Counted from the stretch's first letter, positions 21,643 to 32,502 are shown. The stretch is 64,000 nt of DNA from Mycoemilia scoparia (GCA_027575805.1 JANBPU010000018.1:106849-170848); one strand, 5' to 3'. The notes: generated from the letters alone by a model not told the origin. Translations and numbers: made by a program.

Positions 21643-24600
21643 ATGTTGGGCAAAAAAATCAAGTCAAGTGAAGGTAGATCAGCACCTGCTGGTGAACTCA
21701 ACACAACATCAAAGCCCACAAAATCAGTCAAATTCCGAGCCTTGCTTGTATATTTCTTGGTTTTATTTCTAACAAAGCTTCTCGGAATATACCTATTTTC
21801 GCGTGGCTTTCTTCTCACACGAGCATCCCTTCCAAACACCAGCGATCCTAACAAGTTGCCAAGTTATGATGTCGAGAGATATACGAGCATCATCAGCAAT
21901 ATCAAGGGGAAGGCTCCCGAATCAAAGCTTCCACTATACGAATTGTCGAAAGAGGATGGACCATATAGCAGCGCCTGGTATCCCGAAAAATTCCAAAGGG
22001 CTATCCTCCTGGTCATCGATGCATTGAGGATAGACTTTGCAACTAGGGATGAAGGTTCCAATAAGGATCATCCTTACCACAATAAGCTGCCTATCATACA
22101 ATCTCTTGTTACTGAAAAAGAAGATCAGGCAATGCTATATCGTGCTCGTGCTGATCCACCAACTACAACTTTGCAAAGGCTCAAAGGAATCACTACAGGG
22201 CAGCTTCCAGCATTCATTGATGCCAGTACTAATTTCGCTGGACAAGAGATAAAAGAAGACAACTGGCTACAGCAGCTGAAAACAGCCGGGACATACCGGC
22301 ATGCTTCATCTTCACAAAATAAAGGTGGTCATAAGGCCAGGCCTAGGAATATATTCTATGCTGGCGATGATACTTGGGTTAATGTTTTTCCTCAGATCCT
22401 TTCGGAAGGAAAAAGCAACACATCATTGAAGTATAATGAAAGTGGATGGGGATTTTTTCGCCCTATGCCGAGTCTTGACGTGTGGGACCTTCATACCGTA
22501 GATGATGGGGTAATCACCCGACTCCCTTACTTTTTGCTGCCACCTGCAGAAAAATTGGGCAATGCAGGCCATATGAAATCTGATCTGGAGCGTATTTCAA
22601 AAGCTTGGGAAGACTGGAGATCTATCGTCGTGCAAGACAAGATGTGGGATCATAGTGATTTTGATAGCACCGAAAAGGGTGGGAACAATCCTCTTATAAA
22701 TGGCGAGCTAAAGGAATCGTGGGATTTGATAATTGGACACACACTTGGTGTAGACCACTGCGGTCATAGATTTGGCCCCAACCATGGCGAAATGGCTATA
22801 AAGCTAACTCAGATGAACAAATTGTTGACTCTCATTGTCGATGCGTTAGATTATGAGGCTGAAAGGAATGGTAAAGCTGATACGGTGCTATATGTGATGG
22901 GGGACCACGGCATGGATATGATGGGTGACCATGGGGGTGAAAGTGATCATGAAGTTGATGCAGCAATGTTCATATATTCTCCAAAGAAGGGATGGAATTC
23001 CTCTAAAGGGAAGCGCCGGGTTCAGAAAGTCATTGAGTCGGCCTCTAGGCTATTCTTACAGGATTTTTATAGCGGTCATATTGAACATGATCTTTCTTTG
23101 GCATGGTGGGAGAACACATACGTCGAACCAAAAAACGAAGTCAGAAGTATATCGCAGATTGATCTAGTGAGCTCCATTAGTCTCACTCTTGGTATTCCTA
23201 TCCCATTTAACAACCTAGGAACTATAATTCCAGAGGTTGTTGCAAACGATATTGTAAAGCTGGAACGCCCATCGAATGATGGGCTAGAAAAAACGATCGT
23301 ATCTGAGTGGGGATTCTTGCGAGCGATGAGGCTTTGTTCGCACCAGCTCCTTAGCTACATTCACACATACATTTCAGCCTCGAAATTCCACGGCTTCTCT
23401 CAAAGCGACATCCACCTGTGGCATCAGCTTTTTGACGATGCCGAGGAAATCTACATGAAATACGACAGGGCCAGAATTGCTAAAGATAAGGATGTCAACG
23501 ACCTTGAGGATTCTGCTGCTTTAGGGTATTATGTGTTTATGAAAGTGACACTGTCATCTCTCCGTAGGGCCTGGGCACAGTTTGACCTGGGTCTCATGAT
23601 ACTGGGAATACTTATTATGATCATGACCACTGTATTTACCATTGTCTTTCTATCATGCTCTTGGAAAACGATCTTCCCTGAATCCATTTCCTTGAAAAGC
23701 ATTGGAAAACCAAGAATCGCTGTTTCTGCGCTCCTATCCTTGTTTACAGCTTTGGGTACCTTGATAGTGTTACCCCACTTTGGATCTGAAGCAAGCTCTA
23801 TAGAGACAGTCCTTGGTGGGTCTATACTTGGACTTCAAGCTTCTATTCTAATCTTCTTGGTAGCTTCGATCAGAAAGGATGCCCTTGTTCAGTGGTTCAC
23901 GAGCATATTCCTAGCATCTGACCATCCATTTGTGAAAGTTGCGCAAACAGTGACCCTGATTTCTTTCTTCATACCACTGATACATAGCCTGTTCTTTACT
24001 TCAAACAGCTTTATCTTTGGCGAAGATGGATCATCTATGTATCTTACGCAGACGGTCCTTATTGCACTGCTGTGTTGCTCCTTGGCTGCGCCAGATCCGT
24101 CATCAGCACAAACCATTGTTGGTATCAATACCAATGCCAGGAGTAGGGCCATAAAATGCTCGACTGCAATGCTCATTATCACCAGGCTATCTTACTACTC
24201 AACTGTCTGCAGAGAAGAAAAGGGCCCAGAGTGCAAACCAACATTCTATGGGACATCGCAGCTGTCTACTGTGACATCCATACCACTAGCACTCATAAAT
24301 GCCGCTACAGTAATAATCGCACCACTTGCCATTTATATAGCTCTCAAACAATCCCAAAGCCATGTGGCCTTGGTAGCCAAGAGATGGACAGGTATCGTTA
24401 TGCCCATAGTTCTTGCTCTCAGCTTTGTTTACTGGTTGGTTGATAGCATCACGTCTTCTGCAGAATCATCGACCCCAGGTGGATCTCAAGAAACAACAGG
24501 GCCTGTCGCTAAATCGGAGTACATGATAGTGGCAAAACTGGTATGTGCTCGCTTGGCCTTTGCACTGGCATTGGGAGGAGGCATATTTTCGTGGATATTC

Positions 24601-25440
24601 AACCCATTCTGTCTTGAAATCAAAGTCAGAGACTCTGCGCCAGGGCAGCTAGAATCGCATCATAAGGCCAACAAGATAGAAAAGAACAAAAAGACAGTGA
24701 TAATCCTGGGCTTTGGGAATGCACATGGTGCTTCATATCTACTGTTCCTTGGTGCAATGTTCTCAGTATTATTTATTGCTCAGCAGCCTATGGGTGAGAT
24801 TATGCTAACCGCCCTACTGATCCAAATATTGCTCTCATTGGAGCTATTTGACTCTCTTCGTGACTGCTACCAAGTTGCTTCCTCCCAGGATCAAAAACTC
24901 AAAATCTCCCATGAGGAAGTGGGCTATCAAAAAGCCAATTTCATGTTGCTTCCACAAACTGTGTTGTTGGTGCTGTTCTCATACGTTTACTACTTTTCCA
25001 CAGGACACCAGTTTACTTTGGCCTCTATCCAATGGTCATCTGCATTTGTTGGGCTTAGAAGTGTAAACTTGATATTATCTGGCATTCTCGTATTTATTAA
25101 TTCCCTTGGCTCATTTATACTTGTATCTCTATCCCTACCACTCATTGTTCTGTGGAATCGCTCTTTGGTCGACCCGCTTATCAGGGGCAACCCATCAAAG
25201 CTTTTATCAACATTTGGACGGGGTGTACTCATGTATATTGGCTATAACTCGGTATTGAGTACCTTTTCTGCCATTTGTGCTGGTAACTTCCGTCGTCATC
25301 TCATGGTTTGGAAAATATTCTTGCCAAGGTTTTTGTTCTCGGTCCCAATATTGCTAATCGCAGTACATGCTGTTATACTGTTGGCCATTGGGTTTGCCGC
25401 ACGAAGGGTCATAAACAAAGGATTCCAGCTGGGCATATGA
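21643..25440 (+). CDS. GPI13: GPI ethanolamine-phosphate transferase 3 (PIG-O/GPI13)
   Basis: Adds phosphoethanolamine to the third mannose of the GPI anchor precursor in the ER, the bridge later joined to proteins. It is 1265 residues in one exon. An N-terminal membrane helix ends in LGIYLFSRGFLLTR, a signature of PIG-O. The lumenal alkaline-phosphatase-like domain shows LLVIDALRIDF (first metal Asp), PPTTTLQRLKGITTG (nucleophile Thr), YAGDDTWVNVFP, HTLGVDHCGHRFGPNH and VMGDHGMDMMGDHGGES. The C-terminal half has roughly a dozen hydrophobic helices. ATG 21643 is the first in-frame ATG; the open frame reaches back to a TTG at 21568, which is not a credible start. AATAAA-like sequence lies just past the stop. 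Confidence 0.95.
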   Translation: MLGKKIKSSEGRSAPAGELNTTSKPTKSVKFRALLVYFLVLFLTKLLGIYLFSRGFLLTRASLPNTSDPNKLPSYDVERYTSIISNIKGKAPESKLPLYELSKEDGPYSSAWYPEKFQRAILLVIDALRIDFATRDEGSNKDHPYHNKLPIIQSLVTEKEDQAMLYRARADPPTTTLQRLKGITTGQLPAFIDASTNFAGQEIKEDNWLQQLKTAGTYRHASSSQNKGGHKARPRNIFYAGDDTWVNVFPQILSEGKSNTSLKYNESGWGFFRPMPSLDVWDLHTVDDGVITRLPYFLLPPAEKLGNAGHMKSDLERISKAWEDWRSIVVQDKMWDHSDFDSTEKGGNNPLINGELKESWDLIIGHTLGVDHCGHRFGPNHGEMAIKLTQMNKLLTLIVDALDYEAERNGKADTVLYVMGDHGMDMMGDHGGESDHEVDAAMFIYSPKKGWNSSKGKRRVQKVIESASRLFLQDFYSGHIEHDLSLAWWENTYVEPKNEVRSISQIDLVSSISLTLGIPIPFNNLGTIIPEVVANDIVKLERPSNDGLEKTIVSEWGFLRAMRLCSHQLLSYIHTYISASKFHGFSQSDIHLWHQLFDDAEEIYMKYDRARIAKDKDVNDLEDSAALGYYVFMKVTLSSLRRAWAQFDLGLMILGILIMIMTTVFTIVFLSCSWKTIFPESISLKSIGKPRIAVSALLSLFTALGTLIVLPHFGSEASSIETVLGGSILGLQASILIFLVASIRKDALVQWFTSIFLASDHPFVKVAQTVTLISFFIPLIHSLFFTSNSFIFGEDGSSMYLTQTVLIALLCCSLAAPDPSSAQTIVGINTNARSRAIKCSTAMLIITRLSYYSTVCREEKGPECKPTFYGTSQLSTVTSIPLALINAATVIIAPLAIYIALKQSQSHVALVAKRWTGIVMPIVLALSFVYWLVDSITSSAESSTPGGSQETTGPVAKSEYMIVAKLVCARLAFALALGGGIFSWIFNPFCLEIKVRDSAPGQLESHHKANKIEKNKKTVIILGFGNAHGASYLLFLGAMFSVLFIAQQPMGEIMLTALLIQILLSLELFDSLRDCYQVASSQDQKLKISHEEVGYQKANFMLLPQTVLLVLFSYVYYFSTGHQFTLASIQWSSAFVGLRSVNLILSGILVFINSLGSFILVSLSLPLIVLWNRSLVDPLIRGNPSKLLSTFGRGVLMYIGYNSVLSTFSAICAGNFRRHLMVWKIFLPRFLFSVPILLIAVHAVILLAIGFAARRVINKGFQLGI

Positions 25441-25960
25441 CTTTATTTCATTTTACTCTTCAAGAATAAAATTAAAGTGCCAAGAACAAGAATATAAGCT
25501 CGATTTGATATGTTTGAAAGGGGTGACCAAACTTGAGCTTGTATAGTAAAAGCAAGTGCTTCATTAAAATGCATTGAAGGATGATTTGCAAAAAAATCGA
25601 AAACCTGGATTTGAGCTAGGGGGGCCTGCTGATTACCTTACTATAGCATACCTCTTATAACTTGAAACCCTAGAGTCAGTACTCTTCTCAAATTATACAG
25701 ATAGCAGATCATAAATTTTCAGTTTTGATGAGTTTCAACTCTGTACTGGCCAACTGAGGCTTTCCATTTGATTTTGATTACTCTCAAGACAAATCTTAAT
25801 TTTGATCATCTTATTAGTTGGCTTATGGTGATGTGGAACTCTCTCTAATCAGCTAGCCAAGAGTTAGAAGGCTTTGGAGTAAATAATCCAAGCTTTATAC
25901 CAAGTTGGTGCTCATGGTCCCTGTTTTTCTCTATCGTTCAACAAAGTTCTTTTTTAAAAT
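25441..25960. other. Spacer between GPI13 and the m-AAA protease gene
   Basis: No gene and no clear copy of repeat families A-C. AT-rich with possible polyadenylation signal AATAAA near 25465. Confidence 0.55.
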
Positions 25961-28900
25961 ATGCTGAGGCAATTTTCAGTAAACAAGGGATTGTCTTATG
26001 GAAGGCAATCTCGAGCCCTGAAATTGCTACATAAATGTGACTCGCGATCTGAATTCTTTCGCGCTTGCCCACGCCTACCAAACACCACTCATGCATACTC
26101 AACAATCAGACAGCCAAAGGCTGCATTCGATAAAGGAAGTATCCAAACTAGAATCATACCTATAGCCACGCATACGAGAATAAGGCTATATTCTACCAAA
26201 AAGGATAAAAGCCCTGAAGAAAATGATACGGATAAACCCGAGGATACAAAAAACAAGCAGGTGCCAATAGGCTTTGAGCACTTTTTCGACGGCGGAAAAA
26301 AACAATCCGAAAAGGACGTAAAAGGAACCAAAGATACTGAGCCCAAAAGTTCTGAGGAAAAGAATAAAAAGGCTGCTGAGGGTGACGAAGGAAAGGAGAA
26401 AAATACCAAGAAGGAAGAAAAGAGAGCCAGATCCAAGGAAGATGCCAATAAAAACAAGTCCGATCTCGCCGATTTTATGAAGATGAACAACTCGAACTCG
26501 TATATTCCCTGGATCGTTGCAGCCCTGCTATTCTACCAACTCTCCATATTGAACAGTAGTGAAGAATCAAGAGAAATAACTTGGCAAGAATTTTGTAAAA
26601 ATTATCTGAACAAGGGATATGTCGAGCGTCTTGCAGTTGTTAATAGAACAAAGGTCCGTGCATATCTACTCTCCCCTTCTGCTGGTAATGGTGAGGTTAG
26701 ATCAGCTGGCTTTAGGAGCGGACAGACCGTGATGTTCTCCATCGGATCTGTTGATTCGTTTGAAAGACAGCTCATTGATGCACAGAATGAACTTGGAATC
26801 CCTTCATCTGAGCGCATTCCAGTAACATACCAGGATGAAGTTTCTATGGGCGCTACATTGCTCCACTTTGCTCCCACGCTCCTACTAATTGGCGCCTTCA
26901 TTTGGATGTCTCGCAGAGCTGGCGGTGGTGCCGGAGGTGCAGGTTCTGGTGGTGGTATATTTGGAGTAGGAAAGAGCCGTGCCAAACTGTATAATAAAGA
27001 AACTGATATCCAAATAAAATTCAAGGACGTTGCTGGATGCGATGAGGCTAAAGAAGAAATTATGGAATTTGTCAAGTTCCTCAAAGAGCCTGAAGTATAC
27101 GAGCGTCTTGGCGCAAAGATTCCCAAGGGTGCAATCCTTTCTGGACCTCCAGGTACTGGTAAGACTCTGTTGGCAAAGGCCACTGCTGGGGAAGCCGGTG
27201 TCCCATTCTTTTCTGTATCAGGATCAGAGTTTGTTGAGATGTTTGTCGGTGTGGGCGCATCTATCACTGGTGACACTATGGTTCTTGTGCGTGATGAAAA
27301 TGGCACAAGGCTCACCGAGATCGGACCATATATCGATTCCTTCTATCCACAGGGTAAGGAAGGATATCCCATCCATGTTAATGGAGTTAAGACCCTTGGC
27401 TATGATAAGACTGTCAGTGGAAATTCAAAGACTAGCGATTTAACTGGGTCCTCTTGGAAAAATGTCCGAGCTGTCTACCGCCACAAGGTAGATGAGATAT
27501 ACGAAATTCACTACAAGGGTGGTGGCGTTGTTCGTACTACAGGCGACCATAGCGTGTTTATTAGGCAAAACAACGGCATCATTGCTATTCCTACAAGTGA
27601 GATGCAAGTTGGAGATGTTTTGGTCAACTTACCTTACCGATCCCAGCCTGGAAATAAACATCCTGCTTCGATCCACAAGTTTTCCACTGATGATGAGACG
27701 GCTATAATCAATTTTGGGTCTAATGACAATGTCGCTGTTACCCCGGACCTGACATTTGTCATCGCTTGTCTCACTAATGGACCAGAATTTACTACAACCA
27801 AGGCTGGTCTGGTAGACAGATTTGTAGCTGCATTGGACACAATTTTCTCCTGCAACCCATCTACTGTCAAGAATGAAGACGGATCTATTAGTGTTACTTG
27901 TACTGAAAGTCGTGTTTTGGATTTCATTTCTCGCCACACCTGCAACAGTGATTCTGGCTTGAAACTTCCAGAATACATATGGAGTTCGCCAGTAGAACAT
28001 CTACACGCTTACATACAAGGCACCATGGTATCAAACAAGTATACAGTTTCGGGCGAAACTACGATTATTACAGTTCCAGAAAAATCTCTATCAGAAGAGA
28101 TTTCATGGCTGTGCTCCATCCATGGATTTGACGCCAGGCCAATGCCCTTCAATGTGGAGTCAAATACCTGGCAAGTTTCTTGTATATTTGATGGGTCTGA
28201 GTCTGAGATGCCAACAGTCGAGAAAATTATCAGAAAAGACTTTGAAGGATATGTTTACGATTTCTGTGGCTGTGATAACGAGGCCTTCTTTGGCGGTAGA
28301 CAGCCTCTTCTTCTACACAACAGTCGTGTAAGGGACCTCTTTGCAACTGCCAAGAAGAACGCACCTTGCATCATATTTGTAGATGAAATCGATGCTATAG
28401 GAAAGGCCCGCGGTCGTGGTGGCCAGCTTGGTGGCAATGATGAGCGTGAAAGCACGCTTAACCAGCTCCTTGTTGAGATGGACGGCTTCAGTTCCCGCGA
28501 ACATGTCGTTATTCTTGCCGGTACTAACAGAGCAGATGTCCTTGATAGTGCATTGATGCGTCCTGGAAGATTCGATCGCCATATCAGCATAGACAGACCA
28601 GACATTATTGGCAGAGCATCGATCTTCAAGGTTCACCTTCGCCCCATTAAAACCAAAGAGGACATTGGTAAGCTCGCAAACAAAATGGCGGCAATGACCC
28701 CTGGATTTTCTGGTGCAGATATCGCCAATGTTTGTAATGAAGCTGCTCTTATTGCTGCTCGTGGTGGTTCGGACTCAGTCGCTGATGTGCACTTTGAACA
28801 AGCCATTGAAAGGGTTATCGCCGGTCTTGAAAAGAAGTCCCGAGTACTGTCTCCTGAAGAAAAGAAGACCGTGGCCTATCACGAAGCAGGACATGCCATA

Positions 28901-29563
28901 GTTGGTTGGTTCCTTCGCCACGCCGATCCACTTCTCAAGGTTTCTATCATCCCTCGCGGACAGGGCGCCCTTGGGTATGCCCAATACTTGCCCAAAGATC
29001 AGTACCTCTACTCAACAGAGCAACTATATGACAGAATGTGCATGACCCTTGGAGGTCGCGCCTCAGAGGAAATTTTCTTCAAGATAGTTACCACTGGTGC
29101 TTCTGACGACTTGCAAAAAGTAACCAAGATGGCATATGCCCAGATCACACAGTACGGTATGAGCAAACGTGTAGGTCAGTTCAACTACTCCGACTCACAG
29201 CAGGGCGAGAGCCAGTTTACAAAACCATACTCTGAAGCCACTGCTCAACTGATTGATCAAGAGGCCAGGACAATGATAGACCAAGCATATGAAAGAACCC
29301 TCGATCTTCTCAAGGAGCACAGAGATGATGTAGAAAAGGTTGCTCAACTATTGTTAAAGAAGGAGGTCCTTAACCGCGAAGATATGGTTGACCTATTAGG
29401 CCCACGTCCATTCAAGGAAAAAGTTCAATATGAAGACTTTGTGCTCGGTGACAAGACATCATCTACCCCGGGGAGCCAACCTCTGACTACCACAGAAAAA
29501 GAGGTCGACAGCAGCACTGAAACCAAAGCCCCAAAGGATGGAAATGACAGTACATCTAGCTAA
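25961..29563 (+). CDS. AFG3: Mitochondrial m-AAA protease subunit (AFG3-like) with an in-frame intein
   Basis: FtsH-family ATP-dependent zinc metalloprotease of the mitochondrial inner membrane (yeast Afg3/Yta12, human AFG3L2). The precursor is 1200 residues; without the intein it is 846, somewhat longer than the usual 760-830. In order: a basic presequence, a Lys/Glu-rich linker (about 90-165), a membrane helix near 178-195, the FtsH extracellular-type domain, a second helix near 300-318, and Walker A GPPGTGKT at 395-402. The pore-loop segment [10 protein letters not shown] follows, then the intein (434-787), then SRVRDLF, Walker B FVDEID at 806-811, the second region of homology [20 protein letters not shown], and HEAGH at 974-978 as zinc ligands. 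[19 protein letters not shown] favours AFG3 over YTA12. The extein is unbroken if the intein is removed. ATG 25961 opens the frame; no intron is needed. Confidence 0.95.
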   Translation: MLRQFSVNKGLSYGRQSRALKLLHKCDSRSEFFRACPRLPNTTHAYSTIRQPKAAFDKGSIQTRIIPIATHTRIRLYSTKKDKSPEENDTDKPEDTKNKQVPIGFEHFFDGGKKQSEKDVKGTKDTEPKSSEEKNKKAAEGDEGKEKNTKKEEKRARSKEDANKNKSDLADFMKMNNSNSYIPWIVAALLFYQLSILNSSEESREITWQEFCKNYLNKGYVERLAVVNRTKVRAYLLSPSAGNGEVRSAGFRSGQTVMFSIGSVDSFERQLIDAQNELGIPSSERIPVTYQDEVSMGATLLHFAPTLLLIGAFIWMSRRAGGGAGGAGSGGGIFGVGKSRAKLYNKETDIQIKFKDVAGCDEAKEEIMEFVKFLKEPEVYERLGAKIPKGAILSGPPGTGKTLLAKATAGEAGVPFFSVSGSEFVEMFVGVGASITGDTMVLVRDENGTRLTEIGPYIDSFYPQGKEGYPIHVNGVKTLGYDKTVSGNSKTSDLTGSSWKNVRAVYRHKVDEIYEIHYKGGGVVRTTGDHSVFIRQNNGIIAIPTSEMQVGDVLVNLPYRSQPGNKHPASIHKFSTDDETAIINFGSNDNVAVTPDLTFVIACLTNGPEFTTTKAGLVDRFVAALDTIFSCNPSTVKNEDGSISVTCTESRVLDFISRHTCNSDSGLKLPEYIWSSPVEHLHAYIQGTMVSNKYTVSGETTIITVPEKSLSEEISWLCSIHGFDARPMPFNVESNTWQVSCIFDGSESEMPTVEKIIRKDFEGYVYDFCGCDNEAFFGGRQPLLLHNSRVRDLFATAKKNAPCIIFVDEIDAIGKARGRGGQLGGNDERESTLNQLLVEMDGFSSREHVVILAGTNRADVLDSALMRPGRFDRHISIDRPDIIGRASIFKVHLRPIKTKEDIGKLANKMAAMTPGFSGADIANVCNEAALIAARGGSDSVADVHFEQAIERVIAGLEKKSRVLSPEEKKTVAYHEAGHAIVGWFLRHADPLLKVSIIPRGQGALGYAQYLPKDQYLYSTEQLYDRMCMTLGGRASEEIFFKIVTTGASDDLQKVTKMAYAQITQYGMSKRVGQFNYSDSQQGESQFTKPYSEATAQLIDQEARTMIDQAYERTLDLLKEHRDDVEKVAQLLLKKEVLNREDMVDLLGPRPFKEKVQYEDFVLGDKTSSTPGSQPLTTTEKEVDSSTETKAPKDGNDSTSS
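27260..28321 (+). mobile_element. Intein in the m-AAA protease, with degenerate LAGLIDADG endonuclease region
   Basis: A 354-residue in-frame insertion between GVGA and SRVRDLF, a junction that is continuous in all FtsH/AFG3 proteins known to me. Block A is [12 protein letters not shown] at intein residues 1-12, with Ser1 as nucleophile. Block B is TTGDHSVF (93-100), with the Thr-x-x-His pair, followed by a VGD at 117-119. Block F is [15 protein letters not shown] (332-346). Block G is LLLHN (350-354), with the penultimate His and terminal Asn, and +1 is Ser. Between blocks B and F, residues about 134-325 resemble a LAGLIDADG homing endonuclease: [11 protein letters not shown] near 164-174, then [19 protein letters not shown] near 242-260. 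Both motifs lack the catalytic acidic residue, so the endonuclease is probably inactive. Self-splicing is inferred, not shown. Confidence 0.94.
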
Positions 29564-30231
29564 TTTAAAAACTTAGACTTTGTTTCTATCAAACTCTCCC
29601 AGTAGCACATTCCTTTACATATTATTCACCATTTTCTTTTATTTTCCCAAAAAATCTAAACCAGTTGAAAATTTCTAGATGATTTGTTTTTATTAAGCAT
29701 GATTTTCCAATATATACCCAAACAATAAATTGTTACTTAGACCGAACATTCCTAATTACTCTCGGACACAGCGAAACACAATTATTAGGACTGGGTAGTC
29801 TAGGACATAAATCGCAGTCATAACTCTAAAGCTTGAGTAAAATCTGACAAAAAGGACGCCCTGGATTTATAATGCTTTACAAGTTATGCGAAATATGATT
29901 TAACAATCACCCTCCTCCCCCTGGTGTCTTACCCAAACGGGTAATGATTGGCTGATATTTATTGCACAATTTATCAGCCATTCTCTCTGGTTAGCAATAG
30001 GCCGCATGACAACATTCAACTTACCAATCAATGACAATTAGATCAGTAATTGCCCAGATCCTATAATGAAGGGCATTTGTAATTTAACCTGTTCGATTTG
30101 TCATGATGAGGTCGGGCAAAAGTATAAAAGCCTGGTGCTATATTACCTGTTCTGAAAAAATGGAATTCATATCGCTCACTTTCCGATACCTTGTGTATTT
30201 TTCAATTGCAATTTTATCTGTATCTATCTAC
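29564..30231. other. Spacer between the m-AAA protease and pirin genes
   Basis: No gene seen. A TATAAAAG box stands at about 30123-30130, upstream of the pirin start. An in-frame ATG at 30160 could add a 24-residue hydrophobic N-terminus to pirin. The rest is plain AT-rich sequence. Confidence 0.5.
30122..30130 (+). promoter_or_regulatory. TATA box-like element upstream of pirin
   Basis: The string GTATAAAAG fits the eukaryotic TATA consensus and lies 37 nt before ATG 30160 and about 108 nt before ATG 30232. Transcription starting 40-100 nt downstream would favour the inner ATG, but this cannot be decided from sequence alone. Confidence 0.4.
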
Positions 30232-31347
30232 ATGTCATCAATCATTCGCAACGCAAAGAACGCTGCTGTTAAGCAGACAACCCATCTCGCCACTGCCCAG
30301 AAAAAACGTGAGGGCGGTGGATTCGTCGTCAGAAGGCCATTCCCAAACAAAGACTTTAGAATGGTCGACCCTATTCTGATGGTTGATCACTTGGGTCCTG
30401 TAGAGTACGGACCCGGAGAGGCCCTTGGTGGTAAGTAGAGCATTCTAGCTTGACTACCTAACGCATATATATATATATATATATATATTAACAATCATAT
30501 TTACTAATACCCCTTAAAATACTTTTTGAATGCAGCCCCTGATCACCCTCACCGCGGAATCACAACTGCAACTCTCGTCTTGGAAGGAAATTGGCAGCAC
30601 AAGGACAGCAATGGCAACACTGGCTCCCTTGGGCCCGGCAGCTGCCAGTGGATGACCGCTGGTAGAGGCGTTATCCACAGCGAAATGCCAGGCGATGACC
30701 TGTACAAGAATGGTGGTCTCTTCCATGGGTTCCAAGTGTGGTTTAACATTCCGGCCAAAGATAAGATGTGCAAACCCGAATACGACGATGTCGAGAAGGT
30801 TGACATTCCTGTCGCCTACTCTGAAGACAAGCTTACATCCCTGAGAGTTATTGCAGGAAAGGTCAATGACATCGAAAAGAAGTCGATTGCCCGCGTACCA
30901 GTTTATGTTCTTAATGTAAAAATCAAGAAGGGCGCAAAGCCATACAACCTGCGTCTGCCTCGTAGCATGAACGGCATGATATACGTATACAACCCCCAGA
31001 CCGTCCTGATTGGAACTGAAGAGCGTGAGGTCAAGGAAGGTCAAATGGTTGTTTTGGACCTCAATGCTGAAAGTGCTGACCCAAATGACAAGGATAATGA
31101 CAACACTACGCTCATCCCACTAAGGCTACCAGAAAACGCTGCGGAGGATGCCAGCGTATTGGTTCTTGCTGGAAAGCCACTCAACGAACCTGTTGTCCAG
31201 TATGGCCCATTCGTCATGAACACCGAAGAAGAGATCTACCAGACTATGTTGGACTACCAATCTGGAAAATTTGGAAAAATTGAAGGCGAAGAGGAACGAT
31301 ATGCTCAAACGCGCGCTGCTCAGAAAAAAGACAAACAAGTCATCTAA
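30232..31347 (+). CDS. Pirin-family cupin protein
   Basis: Pirins are iron-binding bicupin proteins, nuclear cofactors in animals and sometimes quercetinases. Exons are 30232-30430 and 30536-31347, giving 336 residues. The N-terminal cupin shows [27 protein letters not shown] sequence (only the pattern is noted), then the metal-ligand region [26 protein letters not shown] and [13 protein letters not shown]; the three His and the Glu of HPHRG, VIHSE and the HGFQ region match the pirin iron site. The C-terminal cupin holds the [20 protein letters not shown] motif. The start is uncertain: ATG 30232 gives a basic N-terminus, while ATG 30160 would add a hydrophobic stretch of about 18 residues. 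The intron includes a TA microsatellite (about 30464-30488). Confidence 0.92.
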
Positions 31348-31464
31348 TTCTAATAAACCCAAAACATTAAATTAGAACATAATACCTCACACTAGAATAC
31401 TATCATTATTACTATAATTTTAATAGATGTTTTTTCTGCCACTTTTATTCTATTCAAATGCAAC

Positions 31465-31597
31465 AGTCTCTTCTAAAAGTTTACCGGAATAATAATCTCT
31501 GGAATGCTGGCCTAAAATGTGTAGCCTATGGGCCAAATTTGCTAGAGGTGTAAGTGTGCTATTTGGCTCAGTCTTGATGGAGAAACTGCCAAGTATA
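31465..31597 (+). repeat. Family A element, diverged
   Basis: The left end AGTCTCTTCTAAAAGTTTAC matches the outer repeat of the 13803 copy read on the other strand. GGCCTAAAATGTGTAGCCTA and TGGGCCAAATTTGCTAG match its inner blocks, and the right end GATGGAGAAACTGCCAA is degraded. Confidence 0.55.
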
Positions 31598-31682
31598 ACA
31601 TAGTTTTACATACAAACTTAATTGTGTGTATAGTCAGAATTCATACAGCTTTAAGACAAATATGCTGGTTTCTCAGGAATAA

Positions 31683-31798
31683 GATACCAAATGGCTTATA
31701 CTAGGCCAAGGTCTAAGGACCCAATTTTCTATCTAGAGTACATTTGATCTCAACTCAAATCTTGGGATATTAGCAGCGATTTGGAGAACTGGAACCAC
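31683..31798 (+). repeat. Family B dispersed repeat, diverged
   Basis: Blocks AGGCCAAGGTCTAAGGACCC and CATTTGATCTCAACTCAAAT, then CTTGGGATATTAGCAGCGAT, align with family B copies at 10645 and 19452. The 5' third is diverged. Confidence 0.5.
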
Positions 31799-32502
31799 GT
31801 ATTTCTTTCTGATAACAAGAGTCAAGTTTCAAAAAAATCGACTTTTGGTAGAGTATGTTTGTGATATGAATGTATTTATTGTTTGTTTTAGCTAAGCAAT
31901 AAGAAACCTAAATTAATGCTGACTGGAATGAAGTGTAAAGACAAATCTGTTGACCATATTCCACGAATAAAGACAGTTGTTATAATACTAAATTCTTTAC
32001 TTTAAAGGATAGACAAGTGTAGGAAAGAATATATAAAACTATGTTTGTGTAGCTGTAAAAGAGAACCATAGAAGAGGGTGAAGAAGAAATATATGGTTGA
32101 TAAAATAAAACGAAATCGCAAAATATCAGAAATAGGAAACCAAGAAGGCTGTTAATTATTGTTGTGCGGATATGTTGTGTATTTTTAAGAAACCAGGGAT
32201 AATGTCAATGTGTGCGCAAGAGGTGTATGATTATAAATGAGACTGCGTGTGCTTTTACTATATAAAGGAATATGTATCATAGGTATATAATAGCGTCTTA
32301 GGACGAGACTGGGTAGATCTGGTACATAAATGTTATATGGGAGGATAGGGGATCTATGTGTATATTAGTTCCTAAGCAAAAAGGTGACGTTGCTCCCTTC
32401 CTACTTGACAACTAAATAAAACAACATATAATATAGCGCCCTTCTAGTCAATTGAAGCAAGTCATATAGTATGCTTCATTGCTTGTGACAAATGATGAAT
32501 GC

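Larger units (their letters stand above)
31348..32502. other. Spacer between convergent pirin and KH genes
   Basis: Holds a family A copy (31465-31597) and a family B copy (31683-31798) close together. No gene. The part from 31900 on is AT-rich and probably includes the 3' UTR of the minus-strand KH gene. Confidence 0.55.

Noticed and set aside
27260..28321. Spliceosomal intron as explanation for the m-AAA insertion
   Set aside because: The segment is open in frame over 1062 nt, does not begin with a GT donor or end with an AG acceptor at the extein junctions, and has intein motifs.
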